Of a stretch of DNA of 64,000 nt, positions 52,930 to 62,676 are shown piece by piece. Under the pieces are notes generated by a model. That model did no database searches and was not told where the DNA came from. It saw only the letters and a program-made list of their open reading frames with translations. The stretch's first letter is position 1, and each line of letters opens with the position of its first letter. Location of the stretch: contig CANRNJ010000001.1 in assembly GCA_947631955.1 (NCBI GenBank), positions 496,001-560,000 on the forward strand, written 5' to 3'. Made by a program: the position numbers and the translations under genes. Source of the DNA: an uncultured Lachnospiraceae bacterium (GTDB taxonomy: Bacteria > Bacillota > Clostridia > Lachnospirales > Lachnospiraceae).

Positions 52930-54357
52930 TCACAGCCCCAGTACAAGAGATGCCACCCGGAAATAGATCAGCAGAGAGATAGCATCCACTATTGTCGTGA
53001 TAAATGGACTCGCCATAACGGCCGGGTCCATTCCTATTTTCTTAGCCAGCATAGGAAGCGTGGAACCCACGATCTTGGCGATCACAACGACCATCAGCAG
53101 AGTGGCGCACACGACTAACGCCACGGGGACGCTGATATTATGAAAGAGGATCAGTCTGGCAAAGTTGCACAGCGCCAGAGTCAGTCCGCACAGGACCGAG
53201 ATCCGTATCTCTTTCCATATCACAACGAACCAGTCGCCGAATTCGATCTCGTCCAGCGACAATCCGCGGATGATGATGGCGCTGGCCTGTCCGCCCGCGT
53301 TGCCGCCGGTATCCATCAGCATGGGAATAAAAGCCGTCAGCACCACATAGCGGCTCAGCGCATTTTCAAAAGAGGTGATGATCCTCCCCGTAAAAGTCGC
53401 CGAGATCATCAGCAGCAGGAGCCACGGTATCCTCTTCTTGTACGCGCTGAAGACGGAAGTCTTCAGGTACGGCTTATCCGAAGGCATGACCGCCGCCATC
53501 TTCTCGATATCCTCTGTCGTTTCCTCCTCCAGAATGTCCACTACATCGTCTACGGTAATGATCCCCACCAGCCTGTCCTCGTTGTCCACCACCGGCATGG
53601 CCGTAAACTCGTATTTCTTAAACATTCTGGCAACTTCTTCCTGATCCATCAGGGTGTGGAGGGACACCACGTTCCTGTGCATCATATTGCCGATGATATC
53701 GTCGGGATCGCTCAACAGCAGATAGCGGAGCGCCACGGTGCCCACAAGCGTCCTCTGGCTGTCTAAGACATAACAGATATTGATCGTTTCGCTGTCCAAG
53801 CCCATCTTCCGGATGCGGTCTATCGCCTCCGACACCGTCTGGCTTTCTTTCAGGTCGATATACTCCACGGTCATGATGCTTCCGGCGGAGTCTTCCGGAT
53901 AACGCATCAGATGATTGATCGCTTTGCGCGTGTCGGGACTGGTGTTGGCGATCAGCCTTTTTACCACATTGGCGGGCATCTCTTCCATCAGTTCCTTCGC
54001 ATCATCGGACATCATGTTATCGATGATCGTACCCGCATCCTTGTCGGACAGGGATGTGATAACAAACTGCTGCAGCCCGATCTCCAGATAGGAAAACACA
54101 CTGGCCGCCATATCTTTGGGAAGGATCCGGAAGATCTTGACGATCTCCTCCTCGTCCATATCTTCGATATAGTCGGCGATATCCGCATCGTTCAGTTCCT
54201 GGACAAGATGCCTGAGCTGAGTATACTGCCCTTTATGGAGCAGATCCAGTATCTTTTCCCTGACTTGGTCTTCCGAATCGGCATAGGATTCCGCCTGTTT
54301 CTTTTCTTCGGTTTCCTGAACCGTAATATCCGTCGTTTTTTCCTTGATCTCGCCCAT
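52930..54357 (-). CDS. mgtE: MgtE magnesium transporter
   Basis: The start is taken at 54357 (MGEIKEKTTDITVQETEE) behind GGACAGGG, giving 475 residues. It has a cytosolic N-domain (~50-150), a CBS pair (~155-280, with YVLDSQRTLVGTVALRYLL and AMPVVDNEDRLVGIITVDDV) and five membrane helices with the pore GGNAGGQASA. It is a Mg2+-gated channel. It lies downstream of yigZ. Confidence 0.96.
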   Translation of the reverse strand: MGEIKEKTTDITVQETEEKKQAESYADSEDQVREKILDLLHKGQYTQLRHLVQELNDADIADYIEDMDEEEIVKIFRILPKDMAASVFSYLEIGLQQFVITSLSDKDAGTIIDNMMSDDAKELMEEMPANVVKRLIANTSPDTRKAINHLMRYPEDSAGSIMTVEYIDLKESQTVSEAIDRIRKMGLDSETINICYVLDSQRTLVGTVALRYLLLSDPDDIIGNMMHRNVVSLHTLMDQEEVARMFKKYEFTAMPVVDNEDRLVGIITVDDVVDILEEETTEDIEKMAAVMPSDKPYLKTSVFSAYKKRIPWLLLLMISATFTGRIITSFENALSRYVVLTAFIPMLMDTGGNAGGQASAIIIRGLSLDEIEFGDWFVVIWKEIRISVLCGLTLALCNFARLILFHNISVPVALVVCATLLMVVVIAKIVGSTLPMLAKKIGMDPAVMASPFITTIVDAISLLIYFRVASLVLGL

Positions 54358-54388
54358 AGCCCTGTCCTGTCCTTTCCTTCCGGCCGGG

Positions 54389-55033
54389 TCACTCCCTCTT
54401 ATAATACAGGGGTCCCGAAACCGATATGTCAGCTTTTCCTGCGGTTGCCTCCGTGATCTCGCCCACCACGATATCCTTGTCTTCATAAGGCACATAAATA
54501 TGCAACGTGACCTGTTCGGCGTAATCCGCCCGATCCGCCGGAATACCCCTTTCGCCCAGCAGATACCGGATCCGTCCGATGTCGTTGTAATCGGTGACGA
54601 CCGACAGTTCGTATCCGCCGCGCATCGTGCGCACGTCGCTTGCCGCGAGAACGGCCTGCGCCGCTTTCGTGTATGCGCGCACCAGACCGCCCGTTCCCAG
54701 AAGCGTGCCGCCGAAATATCTGGTCACGACCACCACCGCGTTGCGGATGTCCATGCCGGTCAGCACTTCCAAGATCGGTTTCCCCGCCGTTCCGGAAGGC
54801 TCTCCGTCGTCGGAATAACGCATCACCGGGGGCTGTCCGCCCAGAACATAAGCGTAACAGTTATGCCTTGCGTCCCAGAACCGTTTCTTCTGCGCTTCCA
54901 CGAAAGCGAGCGCGTCTTCCTCGGTATCCGCGGCCGATACATGAGCGATAAAGCGCGACTTCTTCTCCTCGATCTCCGCGCTGCCCCCATATTCAATGAT
55001 TTTATACGGTTCTAAACAAGGGTCCGTTTCCAT
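54389..55033 (-). CDS. YigZ/IMPACT family protein
   Basis: A 214-residue protein. The UPF0029 signature is complete: EEKKSRFIAHVSAADTEEDA, DARHNCYAYVLG, YSDDGEPSGTAGKPILEVL, VVVVTRYFGGTLLGTGGLVR. The C-terminal DUF1949 region is also present. The family is linked to translational control. The gene ends 31 bp before the mgtE start, so the two may be cotranscribed. Confidence 0.93.
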   Translation of the reverse strand: METDPCLEPYKIIEYGGSAEIEEKKSRFIAHVSAADTEEDALAFVEAQKKRFWDARHNCYAYVLGGQPPVMRYSDDGEPSGTAGKPILEVLTGMDIRNAVVVVTRYFGGTLLGTGGLVRAYTKAAQAVLAASDVRTMRGGYELSVVTDYNDIGRIRYLLGERGIPADRADYAEQVTLHIYVPYEDKDIVVGEITEATAGKADISVSGPLYYKRE

Positions 55034-55254
55034 AGATCACACTTATCTCCGATCCACATTTAAGGGGCGGTCCCGCAAAAGGTCCGTCCGCCCTATAATA
55101 CTACTACGCGGCACGGCGCAGAGTCAAGCGCAAACGGCATGTATAACAGACAGTAAACGGCGCATATAATAGATACCGGTATGTATAAAACCCGGCGGAT
55201 ACGTCAACAATTCTTAATATATCATGAACAATTCTTAATAAAAAAAGAAAAAAC

Positions 55255-55283
55255 TTTATTTACCATGTAAATTTTGCTATAAT
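55255..55283 (+). promoter_or_regulatory. promoter of the class A PBP gene
   Basis: TTTATT (55255-55260), a 17-bp spacer and TATAAT (55278-55283). Upstream, a direct repeat AACAATTCTTAATA occurs at 55207 and 55227 and may bind a regulator. The rest of 55034-55206 shows nothing that I recognise. Confidence 0.65.
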
Positions 55284-55334
55284 CAAAACGTCGGAGATCA
55301 CCAAATTTTCCCGGCAAAAAGAGGCATTGAACGA

Positions 55335-58076
55335 ATGAATTACGGTAAAAAAGGCGTCCGCAGAAAACAGCAGGCGCTTCACGCCGCATCCCCAAAATGG
55401 GCGCGGAAAATAGGGTTCGCCCTCATACAGCTGATCCTGATCGCTGTCATAGGCGCCGGTATCATCGGATTAAGCGCCGGCATCGGCATCTTCAAAGGCG
55501 TACTGGCCACAGCTCCCGACATCGGCAATATCGACGTCACGCCTACCGGTTTTTCCACCTTTGTATACGACATAGAAGGAAACCAGACGGCCAAACTGGT
55601 ATCGACGGATTCCAACCGTATCCCCGTCACACTGGACATGGTTCCCCAAGATCTTCGGGACGCCTTCGTGGCGGTGGAAGACAACCGTTTCTACGAACAC
55701 AACGGCATCGATATCCAAGGCATCCTCCGCGCCGGTTATGTGGCGCTGAAAAACAGGGACTTCTCTCAGGGCGCCAGCACCATCACCCAGCAGCTTCTTA
55801 AAAACAACGTGTTTACCAGCTGGACAAGTGAAGATTCTCTGGCGGACCGGTTCAAACGTAAGATTCAGGAGCAGTATCTGGCGCTGGAACTGGAAAAGGT
55901 CATGGATAAGGACACGATCCTGATCAATTATATGAACACCATCAACTTAGGGCAGAACACACTGGGCGTTCAGGCGGCATCCCTGCGCTATTTTGACAAA
56001 TCCGTCAGCGACCTGACCCTGTCGGAGTGCGCGGTCATCGCCGGGATCACACAGAACCCCTACCGGTATAATCCCATCACCCATCCGGAGGATAACGCAA
56101 AGCGGCGCAAGAAGGTTCTGGACGATATGAAGAAGTACGGCTATATCACGCAGGAAGAGTACGACGAAGCGCTCCGGGACAACGTATATACCCGCATCAA
56201 GATCGCCGATTCCGAGAATGACGACACTTCTGTCAATACATACTTTGTAGATGCATTGACGGAGGATATCTTAGAGGACCTGATCGCCGCAGGCTACACT
56301 GAAACGCAGGCGTACACGCTTCTCTACAGCGGCGGTCTTAAGATCTATTCCACGCAGGATCCCAAGGTGCAGGCGATCTGTGACGAAGTATTCTCGGACG
56401 AAACCAATTATCCGGAGAATACCAGATGGTATCTGAATTATGAATTGACCGTGGAAAAGAGCAACGGCGACAAGGAAAACTACAGTACGGAGATGTTCCA
56501 GACCTACTGGAAAGAGAACCGCTCCGCTTCTTATAACCTGATCTATTCTTCTCAGGACGACGCTTATGCGGATATCGAAGCTTACAAGGAGGCGGTTTTG
56601 GAAAACGGCGATGAAGTATTTGCCGAAACGGTCAATCTGACGCCGCAGCCGCAGGTCACTTTTACCGTGGAAGACCAGAGCACCGGACACATCGTCGCCA
56701 TGATCGGCGGACGGGGCATCAAGACCGGCAGCCGCACGTTAAACCGCGCTACCGACTCCGTCAGACAGCCCGGCTCCACTTTCAAGATCGTATCCACTTA
56801 TGCACCGGCGCTTGACAGCGCGGGGCTGACGCTTGCCACCGTCATGAACGACGCGCCTTTCTGCTATGCGGACGGGCGGCCCGTCAACAACTGGTACGAC
56901 TCCGGCTACAAGGGCCTGTGTTCTCTCCGATACGGCATTGAACAGTCCTTAAACATCGTGGCAGTCAAGACGCTGACGCAGATCACGCCTCAGCTCGGTT
57001 ACGACTATCTGCTGAACTTCGGTTTCACCACACTGGTGGAGCGCAAAGAGGTCAACAACCAGATCTTCTCCGACATCCAGCAGCCTCTGGCGCTGGGCGG
57101 CCTTACCGACGGCGTCACCAACGAGGAACTGAACGCTGCCTACGCATGCATTGCAAACGGCGGAACCTATATCAAACCGAAGCTGTACACCAAGGTACTG
57201 GACCACGACGGCAACATCATACTGGACAACACCATGCCTCAGGCCCGGCAGGTCATCAAGGAAACCACCGCATTTCTTTTGACCAGCGCCATGGTGGACG
57301 TAGTCACCGTCGGCACAGGCAGCGCCGTCAATTTCGGCGGCATGGCCATCGCCGGTAAGACAGGTACGACGACCGGCCCCACGGACGCATGGTTCGCAGG
57401 CTTTACGCCTTACTATACCGCGACCGCATGGGCGGGTTATGACAATAACGTAAAACTGAACAGCGCGGAAAACGGCCTTGCCAAAAAACTGTGGCGCGCA
57501 GCGATGTCCAAGATCCACGAGGAACTTCCTAACCAAAGTTTCAGCGGCCCGCCGGAAGGCATTGTGACCGCTACGATATGTTCCCGTTCCGGCAAGCTGC
57601 CTATCCCCGGATTGTGCGACGGCACGCTCAGAACGGAATATTTTGCCGAAGGGACCGTTCCCACGGAAACCTGCGACGTCCACTATGCCGGACAGGTCTG
57701 CACCTACAGCAATCTTCCTGCCTGTGAAGGCTGCCCGTTCAAAACGGAAGGGGTACTGGAACTGACGCCGGTCGAGGATGTTTCGCTGCAGAGCGGGACG
57801 GCCGCCGCACTGGGTCTTCCGCAGCCGACGGAACAGACCGTGCAGCAGGCGGAAACGACAGAACCGGTGGAGGGAGCGGACGCCGCCGTCACCCCAACGC
57901 CTCAGATAAATATGTGCCCCCACAACGCGGAATTTTTTGCCAACCCCAACTGGGAGGCTGTTGTCAACGGACAGCGCGCCGAGATGCAGCAGCGCGCGGC
58001 GGCAGCAGCGGCTGCGGCAGCCCAAGCGGCAGCGGAGGCGCAGCAGGCAGCCGAACAGCCCGTACAGCCGCAGTAA
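55335..58076 (+). CDS. class A penicillin-binding protein (glycosyltransferase/transpeptidase)
   Basis: A 913-residue bifunctional cell-wall enzyme. A basic N-terminus and one membrane segment (~27-50) precede a GT51 domain (VEDNRFYEHNGIDIQG with the catalytic Glu, then GASTITQQLLKN). The transpeptidase has SxxK (PGSTFK, ~Ser 480), SLN (EQSLNIVA) and KTGTT. A late Cys-rich segment (CDVHYAGQVCTYSNLPACEG) and a long Ala/Gln-rich tail close it. It polymerises and crosslinks peptidoglycan outside the membrane. Confidence 0.95.
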   Translation: MNYGKKGVRRKQQALHAASPKWARKIGFALIQLILIAVIGAGIIGLSAGIGIFKGVLATAPDIGNIDVTPTGFSTFVYDIEGNQTAKLVSTDSNRIPVTLDMVPQDLRDAFVAVEDNRFYEHNGIDIQGILRAGYVALKNRDFSQGASTITQQLLKNNVFTSWTSEDSLADRFKRKIQEQYLALELEKVMDKDTILINYMNTINLGQNTLGVQAASLRYFDKSVSDLTLSECAVIAGITQNPYRYNPITHPEDNAKRRKKVLDDMKKYGYITQEEYDEALRDNVYTRIKIADSENDDTSVNTYFVDALTEDILEDLIAAGYTETQAYTLLYSGGLKIYSTQDPKVQAICDEVFSDETNYPENTRWYLNYELTVEKSNGDKENYSTEMFQTYWKENRSASYNLIYSSQDDAYADIEAYKEAVLENGDEVFAETVNLTPQPQVTFTVEDQSTGHIVAMIGGRGIKTGSRTLNRATDSVRQPGSTFKIVSTYAPALDSAGLTLATVMNDAPFCYADGRPVNNWYDSGYKGLCSLRYGIEQSLNIVAVKTLTQITPQLGYDYLLNFGFTTLVERKEVNNQIFSDIQQPLALGGLTDGVTNEELNAAYACIANGGTYIKPKLYTKVLDHDGNIILDNTMPQARQVIKETTAFLLTSAMVDVVTVGTGSAVNFGGMAIAGKTGTTTGPTDAWFAGFTPYYTATAWAGYDNNVKLNSAENGLAKKLWRAAMSKIHEELPNQSFSGPPEGIVTATICSRSGKLPIPGLCDGTLRTEYFAEGTVPTETCDVHYAGQVCTYSNLPACEGCPFKTEGVLELTPVEDVSLQSGTAAALGLPQPTEQTVQQAETTEPVEGADAAVTPTPQINMCPHNAEFFANPNWEAVVNGQRAEMQQRAAAAAAAAAQAAAEAQQAAEQPVQPQ

Positions 58077-58118
58077 GACTCAACAAAATAACGCGGAAGA
58101 CCCGCAAAGCGCGTTTCT

Positions 58119-58170
58119 CACGTAAAAAGCGGACAGAACACTGTGACCTTGTGTTCTATCCGCTTTTTTT
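58119..58170. terminator. terminator between the PBP and the small coiled-coil gene
   Basis: AAAAGCGGA-cag-AACAC-loop-GTGTT-ctat-CCGCTTTTTT stem with T/A runs at either side. It can end both convergent messages. Confidence 0.8.
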
Positions 58171-58183
58171 ACTTAGTTCTTAC

Positions 58184-58462
58184 TTAGACTCCTTTGATAT
58201 CCTTGATCCTTGCTTCGATATCGACGATGGAGTTCTGCGCGTTCGTGATGTCCCGGCAGGCGTCCGCATACTCTTCCTCCGGTGTGGAACCGTGTTTCTC
58301 ATAGTAGACTTTGCCGATCTCGATATAACGCTTTTTGATCAGTTCCTCGCAGGTATGTATCTGGCTTTTCAGGTTTGCCACCTCCGCCAGATCTTTTGCC
58401 TTATCCGTCACTTCTTTTCCTTTGGTGCTGATCGTTTCTCCAAGTTTATCCAGAAATTCCAT
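58184..58462 (-). CDS. small coiled-coil protein of unknown function
   Basis: A 92-residue protein starting MEFLDKLGETISTKGKEVTD with a strong AGGAGGAGA site. It is helical throughout with an acidic middle (STPEEEYADACRDI). The layout resembles small zinc-ribbon-type proteins of Clostridia, but the Cys knuckles are missing. It is likely cytoplasmic. I recognise no function. Confidence 0.75.
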   Translation of the reverse strand: MEFLDKLGETISTKGKEVTDKAKDLAEVANLKSQIHTCEELIKKRYIEIGKVYYEKHGSTPEEEYADACRDITNAQNSIVDIEARIKDIKGV

Positions 58463-58550
58463 GTGATCTCCTCCTGAAGCGCTTATGCTTCCTCACATCC
58501 GCGGTTTTCTACCGTCCGCATCTGCATTATCGGTTACTATTTTACACCAA

Positions 58551-59318
58551 TCATCCGTCCATGGCAAGAAGCTTCCGATACAGTCTGCGAAGATCCATTT
58601 TTTTCATACTATGATCCGCCATGGTCTCTCTATGACTGTCATTCTGTCCCTTCGGAGATATCGCAGAATGGATATAGAAGCTGTCCATCCCTGCTTTACG
58701 GGCTCCCGCGATATCCGTATCCATATCGTTTCCTATCATCAGACACTCCGCCGCCCGAAGCCCGTACCTCTCCATCAGGATCCGGTAAAAACGTTCGTCG
58801 GGCTTCCTGCATCCTTCATCGGAAGAGATTAGGATACCGTCAAAAAGGTCATAGATCCCCAGATAACGCAGTTCGTATTCGGTGAAGATACGCTGCGCAT
58901 TGGAAAGCAGATACACGCCCCGCCCGGCCTCTTTCAGCCCGGTCAGCAGTTCTTCTGCATAAGCGTACAGGCGGAGGCGCTTCGTGGAGCACGCCCGGAA
59001 CATGTGCCCCGTATGGAGCGCCAGCGCTTCATCGGCCTTTACGCCTTTCGCCTCATATAAGCCGCGAAACACCTCTTGGAGCGGGATCTCAGGATAAGAC
59101 TCATGCGCATAATGGACCGAATATTCCGCTTTCGCCGCCCGTTCTTTGGCGTTTACCAGACAGAGATAAGCCCGATGCAGTTCTTCCGGCTCGTACCGCG
59201 CGCCCTGATATCCGTAAAACAGGCTCAGGCGCTCCCACAGGCGGCGGTCCTCCTCGTCCGTCCGTATGTCCGCCAAAGTCCCGTATAAATCAAAAATATA
59301 GCTGCTGTATTGTTTCAT
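58551..59318 (-). CDS. HAD-superfamily hydrolase
   Basis: A 255-residue phosphatase of the DehII/PGMB type. Motif I is YIFDLYGTLADI (Asp 10, the second Asp replaced by Tyr), motif II LLSNAQ, motif III KPDERFY and motif IV GNDMDTDIAGARKAG. In motif I the usual DxD acid/base Asp is Tyr, so activity may differ from that of standard phosphatases. Its ATG overlaps the stop of the MATE gene (ATGA). Confidence 0.9.
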   Translation of the reverse strand: MKQYSSYIFDLYGTLADIRTDEEDRRLWERLSLFYGYQGARYEPEELHRAYLCLVNAKERAAKAEYSVHYAHESYPEIPLQEVFRGLYEAKGVKADEALALHTGHMFRACSTKRLRLYAYAEELLTGLKEAGRGVYLLSNAQRIFTEYELRYLGIYDLFDGILISSDEGCRKPDERFYRILMERYGLRAAECLMIGNDMDTDIAGARKAGMDSFYIHSAISPKGQNDSHRETMADHSMKKMDLRRLYRKLLAMDG

Positions 59319-60694
59319 GCGTGGTATCCGTCCTTTTCCGTTTTTTTCTCAAGCCGTCCGCCTATGCCCGCCATTCTGATGTAATAGCCGGACACGAGCA
59401 CCACGTCCGCGCCCGCCCATGCAAGGACTTCCGCCCAGAAAAGCCCTTCGTTTCCGATCAGTCCCGGCAGGATCAGGATGGTCAGTATGCGCATGACAAG
59501 CTCCGCTCCGCCCGATACCATCGGCAGGATCGTATCGCCGAGCCCCTGCAGGGAAGAGCGGTAAATATACAAAAGATAAAGTACCGGCAAAAACGCCGCC
59601 ATGACGCACAGATAGTGATAAGCGATCTCGACCGTTGCCGCCGCGTCTTTCGGATCCCCGGAAATAAATGCCCCCACGATCTGCCGGCCAAAGAGGAACA
59701 TCACTGCACTGATGAGGGCGGCTGTCACGATCCCCATCAAAGCCCCGGTATGGACGCCTTTCCTGATACGTCCGATCCGGCCCGCGCCATAATTCTGCCC
59801 GACATAGGTGGTGAGCGCAAAGCCGTAGGAGATCGCCGCGATCTCCAGAAGACCGTAAAGTTTGTTGGTGGCGGTAAATCCCGCTATATACAGGACGCCG
59901 TAGCCGTTGATAACAAACTGGACCACCAGTCCGCCCACCGAAATGATCACGTTCTGGAAGGCAAAGGGCATGGCAAGTTTTAAGAGCTGCGCGGCAATCC
60001 CTCTGTCGAAACGGCGTTCCGCTCCCGGAGTCCGTATCACTTCAATCTTTTTTAACGAAAGATAGCAGATAAGCGCCGACAGAGCCTGCCCAATCAGCGT
60101 AGCGGCGGCTGCGCCCGCGACGCCCCACCGGAACACGATCACAAACAGAAGGTCGAGGACGATATTACACAGAGAAGCCGCGATCATCGCCTTCAAAGGC
60201 GTCCGGCTGTCGCCGAGCGAACGCAGGACAGACGCCCCGAAATTGTACGCCATTACGATGGGAACGCCCGCAAAGATCACGCTCAGATAAGTGACCGTGA
60301 TCGGAAATATTTCGGCGGGAGTATGCAAAAGACGCAGGATCGGCCTTAAGGATGCGAACGCAAAGCAGAGTATCCCTGCCGCGCACAGAACGGAAAGCCG
60401 CAGCGATGTATCATACGTCTTTTTCAGCCGCTCTATATCGCCCGCGCCGAAGTCCTGCGCAAGACGGATGGAAAACCCCTGCGCAAATCCCTGTACCATA
60501 CTTAAAATAAGCCAGTTGAGCCATTCTCCGTTGCCAATAGCCGCCAGGGCATTGAGCCCAAGCACTTTGCCGACGACCATAGAGTCCACCATCGTATACA
60601 GCTGCTGAAAAACATTTCCGACCATCAGGGGCAGCGCAAACGAAAAAAGGAGCCGCAGCGGAGAGCCTGACGTCATATTTTTTACCGATCTCAT
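59315..60694 (-). CDS. MATE-family efflux transporter
   Basis: The start is taken at 60694 (MRSVKNMTSGSPLRLLFSFA) behind GGGAGG, giving 459 residues. Twelve membrane helices are visible, with the family motif SFALPLMVGNVFQQLYTMVD and symmetrical halves. It exports drugs or metabolites using an ion gradient. The in-frame extension to 60874 only reads through a tRNA fragment. It is translationally coupled to the HAD gene. Confidence 0.94.
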   Translation of the reverse strand: MRSVKNMTSGSPLRLLFSFALPLMVGNVFQQLYTMVDSMVVGKVLGLNALAAIGNGEWLNWLILSMVQGFAQGFSIRLAQDFGAGDIERLKKTYDTSLRLSVLCAAGILCFAFASLRPILRLLHTPAEIFPITVTYLSVIFAGVPIVMAYNFGASVLRSLGDSRTPLKAMIAASLCNIVLDLLFVIVFRWGVAGAAAATLIGQALSALICYLSLKKIEVIRTPGAERRFDRGIAAQLLKLAMPFAFQNVIISVGGLVVQFVINGYGVLYIAGFTATNKLYGLLEIAAISYGFALTTYVGQNYGAGRIGRIRKGVHTGALMGIVTAALISAVMFLFGRQIVGAFISGDPKDAAATVEIAYHYLCVMAAFLPVLYLLYIYRSSLQGLGDTILPMVSGGAELVMRILTILILPGLIGNEGLFWAEVLAWAGADVVLVSGYYIRMAGIGGRLEKKTEKDGYHA

Positions 60695-60772
60695 AAAATC
60701 CTCCCTGCCGTTATCCCGGTCTTTCGAGGCGCCTGATGGAAAAGGCATCCTTAAGATCGGGAAATCCAACAA

Positions 60773-60799
60773 AAAAAGCCCAGAATCTCCAGGCTTTTT
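60773..60799 (-). terminator. terminator behind the tRNA fragment
   Basis: AAAAAGCCTGGAG-att-CTGGGCTTTTTTT on the minus strand, ending the transcript of the interrupted tRNA-Thr gene. It is a normal chromosomal feature left in place when the element integrated. Confidence 0.75.
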
Positions 60800-60802
60800 A
60801 AG

Positions 60803-60847
60803 AGCTGCCGACGGGAATCGGACCCGTGACCTCAGCACTACCAATGC
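60803..60847 (-). repeat. 3' fragment of tRNA-Thr(GGT), attachment site of the integrated element
   Basis: On the minus strand 45 nt of a tRNA are present: part of the anticodon arm with loop TTGGTAG (anticodon GGT), AGGTC, the T arm ACGGG-TCCGATT-CCCGT, the 3' acceptor strand CGGCAGC and a T discriminator. The 5' half is absent: the next bases (60848 on) do not form the D arm, and the upper anticodon stem is mispaired. It is the duplicated half left by an integrase that uses the 3' end of a tRNA. The intact gene should lie at the far end, beyond the window. Confidence 0.8.
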
Positions 60848-61119
60848 CCGATACCGCTTTTTCTGCGTTGTCACAGCTTATTCTAAGTCGCTCTAAAGCG
60901 TTGATTTTACAAGGTTTTTCGTCATCTCTCGTCACAGCCTGTTTTCAGTCGTTCTTGTTCAGGTAACAAATTCTGAACACAAAATCTGAATACATCTTAC
61001 TTCTGCCATTAGCTTATGTCAAGCATATTTAAGATACCGAATATTGGAAAATTTAAAAACCCGAGTATTGGATTGCTCCGATACCCGAGTCTTTGTTGTG
61101 TTGTCCGCTTCAATAGCTG
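60848..61119. other. element end next to the integrase
   Basis: No gene is seen. Short repeats of CCGAGTATTGG and ACCCGAGT lie near 61058-61092, and TCACAGC occurs at 60874 and 60935. Such repeats are often arm-type integrase binding sites, but I cannot assign them firmly. Confidence 0.4.
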
Positions 61120-62433
61120 TTATGCCTGTTTAAGCCTTTTCTCTTGAAGAAATTCATCTATCCTGTTTGCGGCTTCTTTGTTCTGTCCGTCAAAGCTGTG
61201 TGCGTAAATATCCATTGTTGTACTGCTCTTTGCATGACCGAGGATTTTACTAATGTCTATCAGATTTATTCCCAAGTAATTCAGAAGCGTTGCACAGGAA
61301 TGTCTTAATCCATGTAACGGTATTATCGGCAATTCTTCAAATCCTTTTATCTTTGCTTCGTCCTCATGATTTTTAACCCAGTCATTATAAATCCTAAGAT
61401 GGCGCTTGAAATACTGATATGTTGTTGACAGTCCCATTAGTTTTCCGTCCCACTGTATAAACAGATTTCCATCACCTTTCCACTGGTCGCCAAGGCTTAA
61501 CCGATATGTATTGTATTCTCTGCGGTACTGCTTCAGCAACGGAAGTATTTCTTCTGGAAATGTGACAGTCCGCACTGATGTAGCTGTTTTCGGCTTTTTG
61601 ATTGTAACGCCGTCCTCTGCCTTGCCGACTGCCTTTGCAATCTTGATTTCTCTTTTTTCAAAGTCTATATCGCTCCAATGCAAAGCCAATGTTTCGCCTT
61701 TACGAAAACCACAGTACAATGAAAGATTGAAAAAAACTTTCAGTTGTGTTGATGTCTGATGTGGCTCTTGATAATTCCCCACTTGATAAGGCTTTCCTGT
61801 ATCATCTATTCTTGTATGCCCTTTGACTTCCCATGAGAACGTAGTATCAAGTGACCTTAAAAACATTAGCGACTGTTCGGGAGTGAAAAACTTCAATCCC
61901 GTTTCTTCATCATCATTTTTTGGCTTTTTAGCGTCTCTGCAAGGATTTATCTGTATCATCTGCCATCTAATCGCCGTCCGAAACATACCGCTTAATATGT
62001 TTGCTATCTTGAGGATTGAAGCATTAGCGTATTTCCCGACAAGCGTTTTATAAAATGTTTCTATCAGCGGAGTTTTTATCTTTGCCACCTTGTACGGTTT
62101 GAAATACGGTACAATCACATCATTTACATTACGCTCATAGTTTTCATATGTTGAATAAGCTAACTCTGTTTTCATGTATGACAGCCATTTCTCCGCAAAC
62201 ATTTCAAATGATGTTTCCTCGCCCTCTAAATTATCGCCATTTTTCAACCTGTCTTCAAGAGCCAGCGAATATTTTAATGCCTGTTTTTCCTGCTGTGTCG
62301 GTGTTGCGTTTTGGTCTACCTCATAAGTATGTACTTTGATATTCTGCTTTCCTTGCTTGTCCTGTCCTAAAGATACTCTGATACGGTATACAACTTTACC
62401 GTTTTTCTTAACAACTCTTTTTATTGATGCCAT
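61120..62433 (-). CDS. tyrosine integrase of an integrated element
   Basis: A 437-residue recombinase. It has an arm-binding N-domain, a SAM-like core-binding domain (FAEKWLSYMKTELAYSTYEN), then catalytic residues: Arg (CGFRKGETLALHW), Lys in the beta hairpin, HxxR (HGLRHSCATLL), His (LGHAKSSTTM) and Tyr (MDIYAHS). It resembles the Tn916-type and phage integrases of Firmicutes. It lies ~270 bp from the tRNA-Thr fragment that it probably used. Confidence 0.95.
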   Translation of the reverse strand: MASIKRVVKKNGKVVYRIRVSLGQDKQGKQNIKVHTYEVDQNATPTQQEKQALKYSLALEDRLKNGDNLEGEETSFEMFAEKWLSYMKTELAYSTYENYERNVNDVIVPYFKPYKVAKIKTPLIETFYKTLVGKYANASILKIANILSGMFRTAIRWQMIQINPCRDAKKPKNDDEETGLKFFTPEQSLMFLRSLDTTFSWEVKGHTRIDDTGKPYQVGNYQEPHQTSTQLKVFFNLSLYCGFRKGETLALHWSDIDFEKREIKIAKAVGKAEDGVTIKKPKTATSVRTVTFPEEILPLLKQYRREYNTYRLSLGDQWKGDGNLFIQWDGKLMGLSTTYQYFKRHLRIYNDWVKNHEDEAKIKGFEELPIIPLHGLRHSCATLLNYLGINLIDISKILGHAKSSTTMDIYAHSFDGQNKEAANRIDEFLQEKRLKQA

Positions 62434-62475
62434 TTCTTCATCTTCTCCTTTTATGTGTCGGTTTGAATATCCGAC

Positions 62476-62676
62476 CTATACTCTGATATACTCTTTGCAC
62501 TCGCCTTTCTCAAATACCATGGCTGGCTTGATGTCCTGATACATCTTGCAGACACCTGGTTTTTCGTCATTCCGATATATGCAGTTTCTGCATATCAGAT
62601 TGTCATTTGATACTATCGTAACAACCCATTTATCATTTCTGCATTTCCTGTCTATCGGATTTAATTCTTTATCCAT
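62476..62676 (-). CDS. small Cys-rich protein of the integrated element
   Basis: The start is taken at 62676 (MDKELNPIDRKCRNDKW) behind GGAGG, giving 66 residues. Five Cys residues lie at CRND, ICRNCIY, VCKMY and ECKEY, suggesting zinc binding. It sits between the integrase and the excisionase. No family recognised. Confidence 0.65.
   Translation of the reverse strand: MDKELNPIDRKCRNDKWVVTIVSNDNLICRNCIYRNDEKPGVCKMYQDIKPAMVFEKGECKEYIRV

Noticed and set aside
56949..58025. Open frame on the minus strand opposite the PBP gene
   Set aside because: The plus strand encodes the complete transpeptidase and tail. The antisense product is Arg/Gly-rich with no motif.
60695..60874. N-terminal extension of the MATE transporter
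   Set aside because: The extra 60 codons read through the tRNA-Thr fragment and its terminator. The start at 60694 has a clear ribosome site.
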